In this document: in pieces, positions 54,101-62,437 of the stretch
How positions within the stretch are numbered: the first letter of the stretch is position 1
Layout: each line of letters opens with the position of its first letter
Source: JABMOV01 sp964344305
GTDB taxonomy: Bacteria; Fidelibacterota; Marinisomatia; Marinisomatales; JABMOV01
Direction: 5' to 3'
DNA length: 64,000 bases
NCBI GenBank assembly: GCA_964344305.1
Contig: CAYFMT010000003.1
Coordinates: 1-64,000, forward strand
Translations under genes and position numbers: made by a program
Notes under the pieces: model-generated
What the model saw: only the letters and a program-made list of their open reading frames with translations
Told to the model about the DNA's origin: nothing
The model's database searches: none

Positions 54101-54918
54101 ACAACCCCGCCAATGGCTCCCCCCAGTAGTGCCAGTGCTATAATGGTGTTTGCCGTGAGATAATCCGTATGAATAGAGATATATCTGAATAATAGTAGTT
54201 CAAGAAACAGGAAAATGAAGGATATGATTCCTATACCTGCGAATGTTGTAAAAACTCGATTTTTTTCATCTGGAAAGACGAATGATTCCATTTCAATGTG
54301 CTGTGGCTGTTGTCTCCTTAGAAACGACAGGTATACCATAAGAAGCATGGATGTACCCATCATGTAAAGGAGTCCACGGATCAGGTCTATATAATGCGTG
54401 TTACTTATTTCCGCTACCTGCATCCATGCGGTCACGAGCACGGCCACTGTCCATGTAATGATCCACCAATAGAATGCCTGTCTTGAGTTTTCATCTGATT
54501 TCATATATGGATGGAGTGTACCTGCCCATTTATAAATACAGAATAAAAGCACTGAAATGAAAAGTATGCTGTCAAATGGAGACTGTTGCACAAATCCCGG
54601 AATATCCATCCGGATATGTATCCTGGTCATTTCACCCAGGGATATCAATAACGATGCAATGGAAGACCAGAACCAGGTTCCTCTCCTTGATTGTGTAGTA
54701 TGGAACAGCAGCAGGGATATGATTCCTAAAATGAGGAATTCCATGCTGATCAGCCAGGATGATAATGACAATTGATTCTGAATATAGAAATAAGAGCTCC
54801 TGCCCTGCCCCCAACTCATTTCTGGCATTAGAAAATGAGTCAAGGCGAGAACAGCGTTTACAATGACCAGACCGAGGCCAATTCTCTTATATACTGTTTG
54901 TGGGATATCAATTTTCAT
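51154..54918 (-). CDS. Four-part fusion: membrane domain, spermidine-synthase-like domain, membrane domain, metallo-beta-lactamase
   Basis: 1254 residues. Membrane segments fill about 1-415. Residues about 430-690 form a spermidine-synthase-like Rossmann fold (VLIIGISGDG at 495-504, VGLEINP, IQIMDGRTYVEA). A second membrane block spans about 755-990. Residues about 1005-1254 are a complete metallo-beta-lactamase fold: THSHWDH (H1089, H1091, D1093, H1094), H1168 in GGHTPGSQF, D1189 in LGGDNVN and H1233 in PGHDPE. Membrane-linked spermidine-synthase-like proteins are known, but I do not know one with a C-terminal hydrolase. The frame is continuous with no sign of a misjoined gene. The product is unknown. 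Confidence 0.8.
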   Translation of the reverse strand: MKIDIPQTVYKRIGLGLVIVNAVLALTHFLMPEMSWGQGRSSYFYIQNQLSLSSWLISMEFLILGIISLLLFHTTQSRRGTWFWSSIASLLISLGEMTRIHIRMDIPGFVQQSPFDSILFISVLLFCIYKWAGTLHPYMKSDENSRQAFYWWIITWTVAVLVTAWMQVAEISNTHYIDLIRGLLYMMGTSMLLMVYLSFLRRQQPQHIEMESFVFPDEKNRVFTTFAGIGIISFIFLFLELLLFRYISIHTDYLTANTIIALALLGGAIGGVVGFWRYKQNPEQSIVQHAMGLPFLILISMGAVFHMNDYPFWISIILMLPFVSINTIVSILLIRYRTHVAYFATLIGGGLGTLIVHPSLMIFREESSMILLSALAILTAAVFYYSFTTKQIRIHRLILPVFSLVILISIGVLNAKIDFLNIVLEDKRARYPEGEILYSRSSYISRYDVMRRHPGSSVLKTIENGYTIDTMRDWDESNYQIDPRLPNNLFDNPSVLIIGISGDGISKTAKAISTDIVGLEINPAIASLQANELAKYNGYSYNGIDIQIMDGRTYVEASERKFNMITLLNTHFARGSTRNRVVSPEYLFTLEAFENYFDDLTEDGLVVIEEPVQGLDKELAVLKMVETIRQSLVNRGSTQPENHIYVFQWKTRSNNYYQVLAAKSPMDNLRVRKIQSWLHDVNIIRELEKEAGRELGPITSDIYNLQVPGEILNTNIANAARGTLSREFKKEFNIKPISDDYPYLYDIDPERPAVKSMYNRMLILTGLFIPFALFSLRRAGKEIPRLHSPMIGVILSGLGFLLLEILLIQKFELILGAPVITYSAVLGTLLVASGAGSYMNEKMNRSFIKYVPLLIAVYCLILILLLPLITQWIIHFPIPIKTLLVILLIIPLGYAMGMPFPFFLNHVKQKQSASAVAVLYAVNASASALAVPLAFSYTTSSGFQIAYLVGVIHYALIWPVIMETESQKRKRPFVWGITTIIIAVVVSPWFQHTAFVQKDNDHPIVYALKYGESRYGYHRAVDGGNDHSIVYGWYFWVIQTKDKTILVDIGFNEDDESEDWSFDEYTRPLDKLLSLHINGSMVTDVILTHSHWDHAGAVDDFPHANFWIQKKEWEWMSDRFSERTDSRNGLEYADYQALNTLMEKGQLKLVDGDMKMLDNIHLYHAGGHTPGSQFVTVETKDGTIILGGDNVNLFTNILRMKAGGNARNKAENIAALERMRMMGASPFLVVPGHDPETIRQFSRVDRDVVKIGYK

Positions 54919-55002
54919 TTTTTGTACTCAGTAACATCCTTTTTTAGGCTAAATAGATAAGGAAAATAATTCTTAACTCTGGATGTTCTTTAATAATAAA
55001 TA
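54919..55002 (-). promoter_or_regulatory. Upstream region of the fusion gene
   Basis: 84 bp between the terminator of the preceding operon and the start of the 1254-residue fusion gene. As the preceding transcript is terminated, a promoter for the fusion and its partner should lie here. No strong consensus is visible. Confidence 0.4.
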
Positions 55003-55031
55003 AAAAAGCCCATGAAAATCATGGGCTTTTT
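55003..55031 (-). terminator. Intrinsic terminator after the PorV-like gene
   Basis: Perfect 13-bp inverted repeat AAAAAGCCCATGA (55003-55015) and TCATGGGCTTTTT (55019-55031), with a 3-base loop. On the minus strand it is followed by a T-rich tract. It lies 19 bp past the PorV-like stop codon. Confidence 0.9.
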
Positions 55032-55050
55032 GTTGATTTGTTCGTTCAAG

Positions 55051-56094
55051 TTACAGGTTGACACCGAGAGCAACTCTTTTGACTCCACCAAGTAGACCAA
55101 AATCAGTGTAGGAATAATCTATCCTGACCTTCGATGATGAACCCCACAACCGATAATTGATCCCAGCACCAAATGAGAATCCCTCTTCTGCTGTATCACG
55201 GAATAGATTCGCGTAACCAGACCTGAGGTAGACCATTTCTGCCACAGCCAGTTCAAATCCGGTGTTCACTACCTCCGTATTGTCGTTTGGATGGAGGGCA
55301 TCCACTGCACAGGATAGTCTCAAGAAATCCGTATTGATAATCTCACCGGCCAATCCAACCCTGAATAGAAGTGGAAGTGGAAACCTGTCTGTTGAGTATT
55401 CTCCATCCACATATTCAACTGTCCCGATTTCATCTGGGAGCGGATCAATACTGATATTCAGGTCCCTGCCCTTTAATTGCATGTCGGTCCCATAATTGGT
55501 GATGCTTGCACCCAGTCGAATTCCTCGGAAAGGGGTTTCGAACAGCACACCCAGATCCCCGGCAAAAGAGGTTGAACTGCTATGCCAGATTTTCTCATGA
55601 ATCATTTTAACATTTCCACCAAGGGAAAAATGATCCGTTAGCTGTCGCGCATAGGATAGATTAACAGCCAATCCTCCTGCTTCCCAGTATTCGCCTGTAC
55701 CTTCTGGATTTTCTACTGTTCGGACAATATCCCTGGGAACACTCATGCTGTTAATTGATAGTCCAACGACTCCAGCAATACCAGTGTTTATACCTATAGC
55801 AGCATAATTCATGTCCACATCAGCTATCCAGGCGTTGTTGATTGCAATCATTTGAAGCCCATGGATATGCGCGATTCCCGCAGGATTCCAGAACATGGAA
55901 CTGATATCCCCTGCCATGGCTGTAAAGGCATTTCCCATGGATGCAGCACGGGCATCCACACCGATTTTCAGGAAGGAAGCTGATGTCGTTCCCGTTTTGG
56001 TGATGGTTTCAGCATTATTTTGAGGAAGGACAACTCCCATGGATAAAATGACCATGAAAACTATTCGAGTGAAGTTCGTGTATAGATGTCTCAT
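55051..56094 (-). CDS. PorV/PorQ-family outer membrane protein
   Basis: 347 residues. A signal peptide ends near residue 28. The mature N-terminus (ASFLKIGVDARAASMGNAFTAMAGDISSMFWNPAGIA) is the hallmark of PorV/PorQ-like FadL-type barrels, and the C-terminus ends GVKRVALGVNL as a final beta strand. PorV is the outer membrane shuttle of T9SS that delivers cargo to the sortase. Many FCB genomes encode several paralogues next to cargo, as here. It overlaps the large cargo-like gene upstream by four bases. Whether this copy is the core PorV or a dedicated paralogue cannot be told. Confidence 0.85.
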   Translation of the reverse strand: MRHLYTNFTRIVFMVILSMGVVLPQNNAETITKTGTTSASFLKIGVDARAASMGNAFTAMAGDISSMFWNPAGIAHIHGLQMIAINNAWIADVDMNYAAIGINTGIAGVVGLSINSMSVPRDIVRTVENPEGTGEYWEAGGLAVNLSYARQLTDHFSLGGNVKMIHEKIWHSSSTSFAGDLGVLFETPFRGIRLGASITNYGTDMQLKGRDLNISIDPLPDEIGTVEYVDGEYSTDRFPLPLLFRVGLAGEIINTDFLRLSCAVDALHPNDNTEVVNTGFELAVAEMVYLRSGYANLFRDTAEEGFSFGAGINYRLWGSSSKVRIDYSYTDFGLLGGVKRVALGVNL

Positions 56095-59000
56095 TTTATC
56101 ACCCCAAATCTTCCAATTTTTTCTCCCAGCTCGCCGGCATCCACATGGTATACATACACGCCATAAGCTACAGGGAAATTATCTTTTGTCGTAAGATCCC
56201 AGTACTCCTTCCCATCATCCATGGCGGCACTGTGATGAAGCGTCTTCACCAATTCACCGCTCATCGTATAAATCCTGATTGTGCATTCCCTTGGGAGATG
56301 ATTGAAATACATTCGACGCGGTCCCCTGTCATTTCTGTCCTGGATATTCGCACGTTCTATGGCATTTGTCACTACATATGGATTAGGTACTACCGCTATT
56401 TTATCTAGGTCATTTGTAGCCAGGCTATTATCAATGTAGGAGGCGTCTGTCTCAAATTCGTATTCATCATCAACAGTAAATGGTCTGGTTGTAGCGATAT
56501 AGAAAATATCACCTTCTCCGGGCATGACCGTATCCACTCCGGCTGCATGTGTAAACGTGAATTCCCAGCTGGATGATGAAGTAGTACTATCCTGCAGGAT
56601 GATTACACGCTCACCCGGTGTCCAGAGACTATCCCTGGAAGCGGCCAGTTCAAGTAGAATGACCTGTCTTTTTTCCGGAATAGTTCCTTCTGTCACTTCC
56701 CATACCTGGAAATTGGATTTTATGTACCCCTGACCGGGAAATGCGCTGCTGTCCATTACAGAATCAAAAAACCGTACTTCATAATCTGCAGGGTATTTTT
56801 TTGATACCACATTGTTAAATGGTTTCACCGCTCCCTCCAGGCTCGTATTGCTGGTGGTGTTCCATACCGTATTGTCTTCGTCTAAATTCAAACTTTCATC
56901 TGAAACATAGATTTTTAATCCATCAAAAACAGGATGAATCTCTTCGTCCTTTGTGTCATCATTTTCAAACACGGTACTTTCATACACTCCAAAATACTGA
57001 TACTGTGCCGTGTACACTGCCTGATCAATCAATGTTGAATCTCCCAGGACTTTTCCAGTAACAATATTCAAGGTATAATTGGAATCCGGTACCACACTTC
57101 CATTTGGAGCGATCAATACAAAACTTGAGTCATAGATGTACGTATCGGGTAAATTGACATATTGTCCATGCCGGATGGTAATCTCTGTCTCAATTGTTTT
57201 TAAATCCAGGACGGAGTATCGTGTCGGGTTTTCCTGGAATGATATTCTAAAGGAATTGTCATCTTCAAGTGCTCGATGATCAATCACTTCCAGACTGATG
57301 TCTCCGGTTGCCACACCTGCAGTGTGCAGTATAGCATCATTGGTCACTACACCGGATACAAACCCTGCAGAGCGTGACCTCGGTACAATTTTAATTGTGT
57401 TCACATCATAAAGTGTTTCATTTCTCTCTGGATCCACCGTAATCCTTTTTGAGCATTCTACAGGTGCTATTTGTAGACTGTCATCACCATGGTCATAGGA
57501 TACGACTGCATAATAGTATTCCTGACCATTGATCACCTGATTGGAATCCACAAATGAGTGAACCAGTCCTGTATTATTCCCAAGATGATAAAACACCCCT
57601 CTATTTGCAAATGGAATTGTGCTCAATCCTTCATACTCATTCACAAGGTCAAACTTTGCCGATGCACCGGTGGTGGTTTTTAATGGCTCAAAAAGAAAAC
57701 GAGATCCATTGGCATCGGTGATGGTCTGCTGATCTAGAAACTGTGGATCAGTACTCCGATAAATGACGTAGCCTTCAAAATCCTGCTCCTGAGAAAGAGG
57801 ATCGATGGATTCTTCCGCAACAGCATCCCAGTACAGCGTTACCTTTTCGTCCCCCGGTACAGCCACTACGTTTGGTTTCGCAGGGGGTTTGGCAAACTCA
57901 TAATTCTTCTCATAGATGTCCTGGGCTGTGATGGCATTCAGGGTTAGATCTTCCTGGTCCTGTCCCACCAGCAGTGCAATGGAGAAACGTCTTGCTTCAC
58001 CTGCGGGGAACGTGAATGGACCGGAACTGTAGAGAAAGATATAATCACCTGACACGGTGGAATTTGACGTATCGAATTCACCAGGTATCAGGAAATTATT
58101 ATAGAAATAATCGTCGTTTCGTGCAGCATTCTGGGAAAGAAAGGGTGGAGCCTTAAAGCCTGTAAGTCCCACCATGTCCGCTTCATCCAGGTCTGTCCAC
58201 TCAAAATTCGGTTCGCCAGGGATACGAATATCAAATGGGTCTCCTGGAGTAGGTTGTCCATCACCTTCGCCTGTATCACCTGTATTCGGAATACCATCTT
58301 CACCTACATCATGTTTTTCTGGATCCCAATCACCGTCATCGTCTTCACCATTACTTCGGCTTTCATCCGTCATTCCATCACCATCATTGTCAATTCCATC
58401 GTAGGGATCACCGGGACTTTCTAGAAACTTGTATCCGAAATATCCAGGAGTTTTTCCCGCGATATCGCTGAGATTGTCTTCATCCCAGGCATAGACCATG
58501 TTGATATTTTGATCAAAGAAGGATAAATCATCAGACCAGTTTGATGGTCCACCAATATGGGGATCCCCCCACATACCAAAGATAACATCGTTTAGATTTT
58601 TTTCACTTTTATTTGTCACCTTGTAGATGAGGAAAATGATATCCTCAGCCAGAGGATTGGACCATTGATAGTATCGGCATTCAATCTCAATCCCAAGCCC
58701 TCTCCTGCTGGAATCACTGGAAAATGGATAATATTCAAATTCTTTGTTATTTCGATCATCCACCACAAAAAATGCTTCAAGGTCAGCATTGGAAGATCCC
58801 TGTCTCAATGCACCTGGCCACTGGTATTCCTGGTTGTTTACGTTGTACCAGCCTTCTGGCCAGCTATCGGGCTTTCCGTCTCCATCCCTGTCCACATCAC
58901 TGGACGTTGGAATATGGTCGCTTTCAGTATCTGCATACGGTACCAGGAGATCACTGTAAGCCAGTGGATCCCATCCCCATATCTCATTGTTGTCCGGGGA

Positions 59001-59522
59001 TGTTTCTGGGTAGGAGACCAACCCTTCACTGATAACCCGAGCACACCAAACCGTATCACCATTTGCATCTACGACGGGATTTCCACTATTGTCCAGTTTG
59101 ACGTAGGCATCCTGGTGACTTCTTGGCGTCACCTCAACTTCAGCACAGACAATGGGACCAAATTCATAACCGTATCCCAGCCCTTCCCATACAATATCCG
59201 TGATGCGGTTACCAGGACTGGAAATGGAACCATAATTCCATATCTCTGATGTGATTTTGTTTCCATTGATAATAGCCCATTGACGCTTCAATACCTGATC
59301 ATCCTCAAACGAACGATTAGAGGAACGGCCAATGGATTCCAGCCATTGGTTGTATTTCTTGTAATCAATTTCTCTCCACTCTTTGTTTACACCCTGACTG
59401 TAATAGGCAGGTGTACCTTTTCTTGGAGATCTATCCTTTGCCTCTCCTATTGAAACAAGATTCAGCGCAAGGATAATGGTCAATAAAGCTTTAATGTTCA
59501 TGGTAATTGTATTCCGTTTCAT
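56091..59522 (-). CDS. Large secreted protein with Ca-binding-like Asp repeats and C-terminal sorting region
   Basis: 1143 residues, ATG after AAGGA; a second ATG at 59501 is possible. A signal peptide lies at about residues 8-28. Asp-rich, thrombospondin-type-3-like calcium motifs occur near 215-230 (DVDRDGDGKPDSW) and 375-430 (GIDNDGDGMTDE, GEDDDGDWDPE). A fibronectin-III-like part lies near 550-680. The C-terminal 90 residues include VVPNPYVV, IRIYTMSGELVKTL and end GRFGVIK, like a T9SS sorting domain. The ligand is unknown. It lies between a TonB-dependent receptor and a PorV-like gene, suggesting a surface partner of that receptor. Confidence 0.78.
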   Translation of the reverse strand: MKRNTITMNIKALLTIILALNLVSIGEAKDRSPRKGTPAYYSQGVNKEWREIDYKKYNQWLESIGRSSNRSFEDDQVLKRQWAIINGNKITSEIWNYGSISSPGNRITDIVWEGLGYGYEFGPIVCAEVEVTPRSHQDAYVKLDNSGNPVVDANGDTVWCARVISEGLVSYPETSPDNNEIWGWDPLAYSDLLVPYADTESDHIPTSSDVDRDGDGKPDSWPEGWYNVNNQEYQWPGALRQGSSNADLEAFFVVDDRNNKEFEYYPFSSDSSRRGLGIEIECRYYQWSNPLAEDIIFLIYKVTNKSEKNLNDVIFGMWGDPHIGGPSNWSDDLSFFDQNINMVYAWDEDNLSDIAGKTPGYFGYKFLESPGDPYDGIDNDGDGMTDESRSNGEDDDGDWDPEKHDVGEDGIPNTGDTGEGDGQPTPGDPFDIRIPGEPNFEWTDLDEADMVGLTGFKAPPFLSQNAARNDDYFYNNFLIPGEFDTSNSTVSGDYIFLYSSGPFTFPAGEARRFSIALLVGQDQEDLTLNAITAQDIYEKNYEFAKPPAKPNVVAVPGDEKVTLYWDAVAEESIDPLSQEQDFEGYVIYRSTDPQFLDQQTITDANGSRFLFEPLKTTTGASAKFDLVNEYEGLSTIPFANRGVFYHLGNNTGLVHSFVDSNQVINGQEYYYAVVSYDHGDDSLQIAPVECSKRITVDPERNETLYDVNTIKIVPRSRSAGFVSGVVTNDAILHTAGVATGDISLEVIDHRALEDDNSFRISFQENPTRYSVLDLKTIETEITIRHGQYVNLPDTYIYDSSFVLIAPNGSVVPDSNYTLNIVTGKVLGDSTLIDQAVYTAQYQYFGVYESTVFENDDTKDEEIHPVFDGLKIYVSDESLNLDEDNTVWNTTSNTSLEGAVKPFNNVVSKKYPADYEVRFFDSVMDSSAFPGQGYIKSNFQVWEVTEGTIPEKRQVILLELAASRDSLWTPGERVIILQDSTTSSSSWEFTFTHAAGVDTVMPGEGDIFYIATTRPFTVDDEYEFETDASYIDNSLATNDLDKIAVVPNPYVVTNAIERANIQDRNDRGPRRMYFNHLPRECTIRIYTMSGELVKTLHHSAAMDDGKEYWDLTTKDNFPVAYGVYVYHVDAGELGEKIGRFGVIK

Positions 59523-59538
59523 TGTCTATCCTTACGGC

Positions 59539-62331
59539 TTAAAAATTGATGGAAAAACCGGCTGTAACAAGACGGGGAGAACTGTAGAAATTGGGTCGTG
59601 TCTGGTATTCCTCCCATGTATGGATTCCCGGTTCACCATAATGATCTTTAAATGTTTGTGTCTCCTCAGAAGATCGATTCACAAAGGTATACCCTGATCG
59701 TCCGGTATCATTGAAGACATACACTTCATTTCGAGTATCAAGGAGGTTGTATACTTTTGCAAATACGCCCACAGAAAACGAACCGACGCGAATGCTTTTA
59801 TTAACCAGTAAATCCAGGGTGTTCTGCCAAGGCTTTCTTCCGCTGTTTGGGTTTGGTGTAATGTTCTGTAACTCAGTGTATTTGGGATAATTAGGCGTAT
59901 AGGGCCAACCGCTCGAAAGCTTGGTGATGAGACTGATACTCCAGTCATTAGGCTCACTTACGGTGGTCGTAATATTGATAATATGGGATTGATCCCAGGT
60001 GAGTGGTACAATATTCTTTTCTTCCTCCAGGCCGGAAATGGCGTTGAGGAAAAAGGACCCACTTTCCACTGCATTTCCTTCTGTTACCTGGTAGGTATAA
60101 TCGAAGAATGCAGATAGTCGTGTAATTCTATCCCAGTTTTTTGTGAGACTGAATGTAAATCCTTTTACGGCACCATAATCCTTGTTCAGGTAAACACTGT
60201 AGCTCTGTGGTCCTGAAGGACCTTTATACTTGATCGTCTGGAGTGCAAGGAGATCACGTATATCCTTGTAGAAAATATTGGTCTCAACAGCCATGACCCG
60301 CGTAAGCTGCTGCTGAAGTCCAAATTCATAGGATACGGTTTTCTCAGGTCGGACATCTGCATATCCAACGGTGGGACTGCCAGATACACCAAAAATGGGT
60401 TCCTGAAACAGTAGTCTAAGGGTGGGCATCTGATAGAAGTGGCCGTATGAGAAGTGAAAAATTCCTTCATCGGTAATGGGTAACGCCACACCAATTCTTG
60501 GAGAAAAAACCTGTTTTGGCTTTGCTTTTTTACGATCTCCGGTTGGATCAAGTAAATCTGCTATATAATCACTGTTTGGATCGAAATAGTCGTATCTAAG
60601 TCCAACATTCATGACAAAATTCTGGTATTCCAGCTTATCCTGAATATAACCGGACATAAATTTCGCCGTTTTAACATACCGGCTGTGACTGGAGCTGGAA
60701 TTTTCTGGTAGAATCGTAGGCACATCATATTGCTGCCCATCAAACAGGATATTCATATACCGTTCATCCAAATCATCCTCTCGATAGCTCACACCGGTTT
60801 TCATTTCATGACGAGTGGTGATCTGGCTAGTGAAATCTAATTTTCCTCCACGGGATTTGGATTGACGGTACCGTTGACCTCGTTGAGTACCTCCAAAAAC
60901 GAATGATGCAGAGCTAGGAGACCCAAAGATTCTCAATGATTCATAGAATCCATGGTTATATAGTTCATAATACTCGCGACCTGATGTATCCACTTTTGCT
61001 ACAATATAAAAATCCTCTTCAGAGTTATCGACTGCATCCTTGGCTGTAGAAAGATCAATGGGATCCGAGTAATAGAGCTGGTAATTGGTGGATCCCATAA
61101 AAATATTGGCTTCATAAAAACTTCTTGATCCAACAGCATGGTTGAATTTCAATGAATAATTGGTATTAAAAGATTCCTGATCGGATACACCGTCCGGGTT
61201 GTATTTATAAGCATGGGAATAGCTCTTATAGGCACTACCCCCTCGAAGGAATTGCCCGGATAATTTCATGCGAGGAGAAAATCGATAGGTGAGTTTCGCC
61301 AGCATATTGTAGGATGTGGAAGGATTCATGGCAACAACGGATGAATCACCACCCATTTGCCAGAAATAGTCACCGGATTGGGGGAAATAGGCAAAATCTC
61401 CAGGATGATGCTCGCGAACACCGTAATAATACCCTTCTCGGTCTGATAATTTCCCTGTGACGTTGAATGTAAGTTTTCCACCCAAAGATAGAAATGGAAC
61501 TGGACCATTGAGTGATCCTTCAATCACCTGTCGTGAGAACAAAGAAATATCATCAATATTTAAATAGATATCTGTATCATTGGAAATATAGTCACCGGTA
61601 TAACTGGTGAAATTTCCATGGTAGGTTTTTCCACCTTCTTTTATCTGGAGGTTCACGATACCGCTCATGGCATTTCCATACTCAGCGTTGAAGGCTCCAC
61701 TGACCACTTTCATTTCTTCCAATGCCTGGTTGGATACATTGATTGCCAGACTATTGGTAAAGAATGGATTAGAGACGGCCACGCCATCAATATAATAGCC
61801 AACCTCATTGCTGCGTCCTCCGCGTATATGCAATGCACCATCTGCACCAGTATTCACACCTGCCTGTGTCGTTAATACACCCAGGAAACTTTCTACCGGC
61901 ATCACCTTGATTTCCTCGGCGGAAGTTGTTTTCTGGGAAGCAGTTAAATCCTTCTGGATCATTTTTTTCGCAGCGGTTACAATAACTTCCTGTCCCTGCA
62001 GGGCTTCAGTTGTCATGGCAAAATTCTGCCACGTTGTTTGGTCTACACTCACACGTACTTCCTGAACACGAACCGTTGAATATCCAATATAACTTGCTTT
62101 TAGGGTATAGGTACCGGATGGTACGTTTAGAATAACAAAGTTCCCTTCATAATCAGTGGCAGCCCCAGTGGCAAGCTCCTCTACCAGGACATTCACACCA
62201 ATGAGTGGATCACCGGAGCTTTCATCTGTTACAGTCCCGACAATCTTTCCACCCCCTGCAAACAGCATTGTCTGGGTGATTAAAAAGGCTAAAAACCAGG
62301 TTCTAGATTTAATTAATCTGATCTTATTCAT
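59539..62331 (-). CDS. TonB-dependent receptor with carboxypeptidase-like regulatory domain
   Basis: About 930 residues from the ATG at 62331 (a TTG at 62343 is an alternative). A signal peptide precedes a carboxypeptidase-D-regulatory-like domain at about 28-105 (VGTVTDESSGDPLIGVNVLV). The plug domain follows (GVNTGADGALHIRGGRSNEVGY, YYIDGVAV), then a 22-strand-type barrel ending RLVTAGFSINF with terminal phenylalanine. Such receptors take up a large substrate across the outer membrane using TonB energy. No SusD-like protein is adjacent; the large secreted protein downstream takes that place. Substrate unknown. Confidence 0.9.
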   Translation of the reverse strand: MNKIRLIKSRTWFLAFLITQTMLFAGGGKIVGTVTDESSGDPLIGVNVLVEELATGAATDYEGNFVILNVPSGTYTLKASYIGYSTVRVQEVRVSVDQTTWQNFAMTTEALQGQEVIVTAAKKMIQKDLTASQKTTSAEEIKVMPVESFLGVLTTQAGVNTGADGALHIRGGRSNEVGYYIDGVAVSNPFFTNSLAINVSNQALEEMKVVSGAFNAEYGNAMSGIVNLQIKEGGKTYHGNFTSYTGDYISNDTDIYLNIDDISLFSRQVIEGSLNGPVPFLSLGGKLTFNVTGKLSDREGYYYGVREHHPGDFAYFPQSGDYFWQMGGDSSVVAMNPSTSYNMLAKLTYRFSPRMKLSGQFLRGGSAYKSYSHAYKYNPDGVSDQESFNTNYSLKFNHAVGSRSFYEANIFMGSTNYQLYYSDPIDLSTAKDAVDNSEEDFYIVAKVDTSGREYYELYNHGFYESLRIFGSPSSASFVFGGTQRGQRYRQSKSRGGKLDFTSQITTRHEMKTGVSYREDDLDERYMNILFDGQQYDVPTILPENSSSSHSRYVKTAKFMSGYIQDKLEYQNFVMNVGLRYDYFDPNSDYIADLLDPTGDRKKAKPKQVFSPRIGVALPITDEGIFHFSYGHFYQMPTLRLLFQEPIFGVSGSPTVGYADVRPEKTVSYEFGLQQQLTRVMAVETNIFYKDIRDLLALQTIKYKGPSGPQSYSVYLNKDYGAVKGFTFSLTKNWDRITRLSAFFDYTYQVTEGNAVESGSFFLNAISGLEEEKNIVPLTWDQSHIINITTTVSEPNDWSISLITKLSSGWPYTPNYPKYTELQNITPNPNSGRKPWQNTLDLLVNKSIRVGSFSVGVFAKVYNLLDTRNEVYVFNDTGRSGYTFVNRSSEETQTFKDHYGEPGIHTWEEYQTRPNFYSSPRLVTAGFSINF

Positions 62332-62398
62332 GATTGTGTCCAATCCAGTAAGTCAATTACTTGATGCTTGATGTGATATGAGTTGTGTATATAATAAA

Positions 62399-62428
62399 AA
62401 GCAGGTGCTGTATAAACAGCACCTGCTT
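62399..62428 (-). terminator. Intrinsic terminator after the FG-GAP protein gene
   Basis: Perfect 13-bp inverted repeat AAGCAGGTGCTGT (62399-62411) and ACAGCACCTGCTT (62416-62428), ATAA loop. On the minus strand it is followed by TTTTATTATA. It separates the FG-GAP gene from the TonB receptor operon, whose promoter should lie in 62332-62398. Confidence 0.88.
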
Positions 62429-62437
62429 AAAGAGATG

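Noticed and set aside
58088..59249. Long plus-strand open frames within the large secreted protein gene
   Set aside because: The minus-strand gene is continuous with a signal peptide and sorting region; the plus-strand frames lack ribosome-binding sites and family motifs.
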